From assembly GCA_018648945.1 (NCBI GenBank), contig JABGQJ010000383.1:1-7360 (forward strand): a stretch of DNA of 7,360 nucleotides, in the 5' to 3' direction. Origin of the DNA: Victivallales bacterium (GTDB lineage Bacteria > Verrucomicrobiota > Lentisphaeria > Oligosphaerales > Lenti-02). The notes under the pieces are model-generated. The model was not told where the DNA came from. It ran no database searches and saw nothing but the letters and a program-made list of their open reading frames with translations. The translations under genes and the position numbers were made by a program. Numbering within the stretch: position 1 is the first letter of the stretch; every line of letters starts with the position of its first letter. Shown here piece by piece: positions 6,779 through 7,360 of the stretch.

Positions 6779-6814
6779 GTCCCTTCGGTCCCTTAGGTCC
6801 CTTAGGTCTCTTCT
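6779..6814. repeat. 9-bp tandem repeat, about four copies
   Basis: Four consecutive 9-base units are seen: GTCCCTTCG, GTCCCTTAG, GTCCCTTAG and a decayed GTCTCTTCT. On the other strand this reads as repeated AAGGGACCT-like units. The two central copies are identical. Similar AAGGGAC-type 9-mers are, from memory, found in gaps of several planctomycete-like and other uncultured genomes. Translated in frame, the repeat gives only a Ser-Leu-Arg run, so it is not a coding signal. Confidence 0.8.
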
Positions 6815-6853
6815 CCCGGCCACCTGTTGCCTGCCCTCGCGGCCCCGAATGGC

Positions 6854-6868
6854 GCCTCCAGCGGAGGC
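6854..6868. repeat. perfect hairpin 1 of a REP-like pair
   Basis: GCCTCC (6854-6859) and GGAGGC (6863-6868) are perfect inverted repeats around a 3-base AGC loop. It lies 12 bases before a second perfect hairpin. The pair has the look of a REP-type palindromic element; no T-run follows on either strand. Confidence 0.65.
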
Positions 6869-6880
6869 ACGGACTACAGC

Positions 6881-6898
6881 CCCGGGTGCGAACCCGGG
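6881..6898. repeat. perfect hairpin 2 of a REP-like pair with a GCGA loop
   Basis: CCCGGGT (6881-6887) pairs with ACCCGGG (6892-6898), seven perfect pairs closed by GCGA, a GNRA-type tetraloop if transcribed on the plus strand. Flanking CAGC (6877-6880) and GCTG (6902-6905) can extend the stem past a 3-base bulge. The segment resembles a tRNA T-arm (5-bp stem, 7-base loop TGCGAAC), but no matching acceptor, D-arm or anticodon arm is present, so it is not a tRNA gene. Confidence 0.65.
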
Positions 6899-6926
6899 AT
6901 CGCTGAGCTCCAGAGGCAATACGGTC

Positions 6927-6999
6927 GGCAAGGGTAGCGGGACGAGAGGCACGCTTGCCCCGCTGTCGGCGGGGAAGGACGCGAGGAGGAGGCCTTCCC
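6927..6999. repeat. cluster of further inverted repeats
   Basis: GGCAAG (6927-6932) is complementary to CTTGCC (6954-6959), and AGCGGG (6936-6941) to CCCGCT (6959-6964). The order of arms is that of a pseudoknot, with one shared base. GGGAAGG (6972-6978) also pairs perfectly with CCTTCCC (6993-6999) over a 14-base loop. In GC-rich DNA some of this is expected by chance. Confidence 0.4.
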
Positions 7000-7018
7000 G
7001 CAGAGGCGCAGAGGCGCA
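7000..7018. repeat. 8-bp direct repeat GCAGAGGC
   Basis: GCAGAGGC occurs at 7000-7007 and again at 7008-7015, followed by a partial third copy (GCA). Runs of this kind (CGCAGAGGCGCAGAGGC) are common in gaps of many unrelated bacterial genomes. Here it sits within a purine-rich plus-strand stretch, about 75 bases from the stop of the minus-strand frame. Confidence 0.6.
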
Positions 7019-7090
7019 AACGGGAGAGAGGCCCAGCAGAGGAAGGGAACGTCTGCCATGATGCGCAAGGAACAGGCGGGCAGAGCGCGG

Positions 7091-7288
7091 CTACTTCCTG
7101 TCGCTGTCGATGTCCTTGTTCGCAGCGGTTGGTTCCACGAGCTTGACCTGGCGAAGGTCGACAACGAGGAATGGCGTCTTGGTCACCGCTGTCTCAACCC
7201 TCACATCCGAGATCACGCCAGAGTACCCCACTACGGCAAAATGATCGAACAGTTCCCATCTCGCGACCTGAGTCGGATCCAGATAGAC
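7091..7288 (-). pseudogene. C-terminal part of an unrecognised minus-strand gene, apparently frame-broken
   Basis: On the minus strand a 65-codon frame runs from 7288 down to a TAG at 7091-7093. Its product looks like real protein: WELFDHFAVVGYSGVISDV is followed by strand-like FLVVDLRQVKLVEP and a polar tail ending in DSDRK. The alternating hydrophobic pattern suggests a beta-sandwich or barrel end. Third-position GC is about 73 percent, against about 62 percent for the plus strand read in register, which favours the minus strand. There is no good start: an in-frame TAG lies at 7289-7291, and the first GTG is at codon 20 without a ribosome site. In the neighbouring minus frame the preceding codons read GIRVVGEQDLAFRA and could join after a one-base change near 7290. 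This may be a decayed gene, a sequencing or assembly error, or a true frameshift. The competing plus-strand frame from ATG 7058 is discussed under findings. I do not recognise the family. Confidence 0.45.
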
Positions 7289-7360
7289 CTAGCGCGAAAA
7301 GCCAAATCCTGCTCTCCGACGACCCGGATTCCGGCCGACCGGGGTCGGACCGGCGGCCGT

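Larger units (their letters stand above)
6653..7090. other. repeat-rich intergenic stretch without a believable gene
   Basis: Open frames here (for example 6660-7061 plus and 6606-7019 minus) are Arg/Ser/Pro/Gly-rich, without domain-like sequence, and arise because stops are rare in GC-rich DNA. The stretch instead holds a 9-bp tandem repeat, two perfect hairpins, further inverted repeats and an 8-bp repeat, each listed separately. I see no intrinsic terminator with a T-run. If the minus-strand frame ending at 7091 is a gene, this is a convergent gap, where transcription from both sides would end. Confidence 0.7.

Noticed and set aside
6850..6910. tRNA gene suggested by a T-arm-like stem and loop
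   Set aside because: Only the T-arm-like part is present; no 7-bp acceptor partner, D-arm or valid anticodon loop can be placed upstream, and the loop reads TGCGAAC rather than TTCGAAC.
6660..7061. 133-codon plus-strand open frame after the DUF457-type gene
   Set aside because: The product is Ser/Arg/Pro/Gly-rich and crosses the tandem repeat and both hairpins; there is no protein-like pattern.
6874..7164. 96-codon minus-strand open frame
   Set aside because: It reads the 8-bp repeat as an arginine/leucine-rich peptide of a kind that commonly arises from such repeats, and it conflicts with the better minus frame ending at 7091.
7332..7356. Inverted repeat CCGAC/GTCGG and CGGCCG motifs near the right edge
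   Set aside because: The arms are only 5-6 bases long in very GC-rich sequence, within 30 bases of the window end, and there is no T-run, so chance is the simplest explanation.

Overview
This is a GC-rich, densely packed bacterial window. The envelope genes (RseP-type site-2 protease, WecA-type lipid-carrier transferase, signal-peptide protein) point to a bacterium with an extracytoplasmic compartment, probably Gram-negative. The PTS-EIIA tail that looks fused to a longer upstream protein, and the short direct repeats and twin hairpins between genes, remind me of Planctomycetota, Lentisphaerota, Hydrogenedentota and related uncultured lineages. That placement is inference from general resemblance and is weak. 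Nothing here proves recent horizontal transfer; there is no recognisable transposase, integrase, tRNA, rRNA or CRISPR array.

Layout. Bases 1-527 hold the 3' end of a gene whose product ends in a PTS EIIA type-2 (PtsN/fructose-type) domain. After a 108-base gap with a possible promoter and a small hairpin, a tightly packed plus-strand cluster runs from 636 to 5416: rseP (site-2 protease with three PDZ-like segments), cmk (CMP kinase), a YbgC-type hotdog thioesterase, a WecA/MraY-family glycosyl-1-phosphate transferase, and nadC (quinolinate phosphoribosyltransferase). Gaps are 2, -4, 9 and 4 bases, so the five genes are very probably one transcript. Next come a small secreted protein of unknown function (5501-6058) and a YdjM/DUF457-type membrane metal-dependent hydrolase (6098-6652).

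From 6653 to 7090 I see no believable gene. The stretch is packed with repeats: a 9-bp tandem repeat, two perfect hairpins, further inverted repeats, and an 8-bp repeat. It is followed by what looks like the C-terminal part of a minus-strand gene (stop at 7091-7093) with an in-frame stop at 7289-7291. If that reading is right, the repeat-rich stretch is a gap between two convergent genes, a typical place for REP-like elements.

How the genes fit together: the cluster mixes envelope work (RseP, WecA-type enzyme, perhaps the thioesterase) with nucleotide and cofactor supply (Cmk, NadC). It reads as a housekeeping operon rather than a defence or accessory system. I did not find a convincing new multi-gene system. 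The least explained parts are the secreted 185-residue protein, the structured intergenic stretch and the broken minus-strand reading frame at the right edge.
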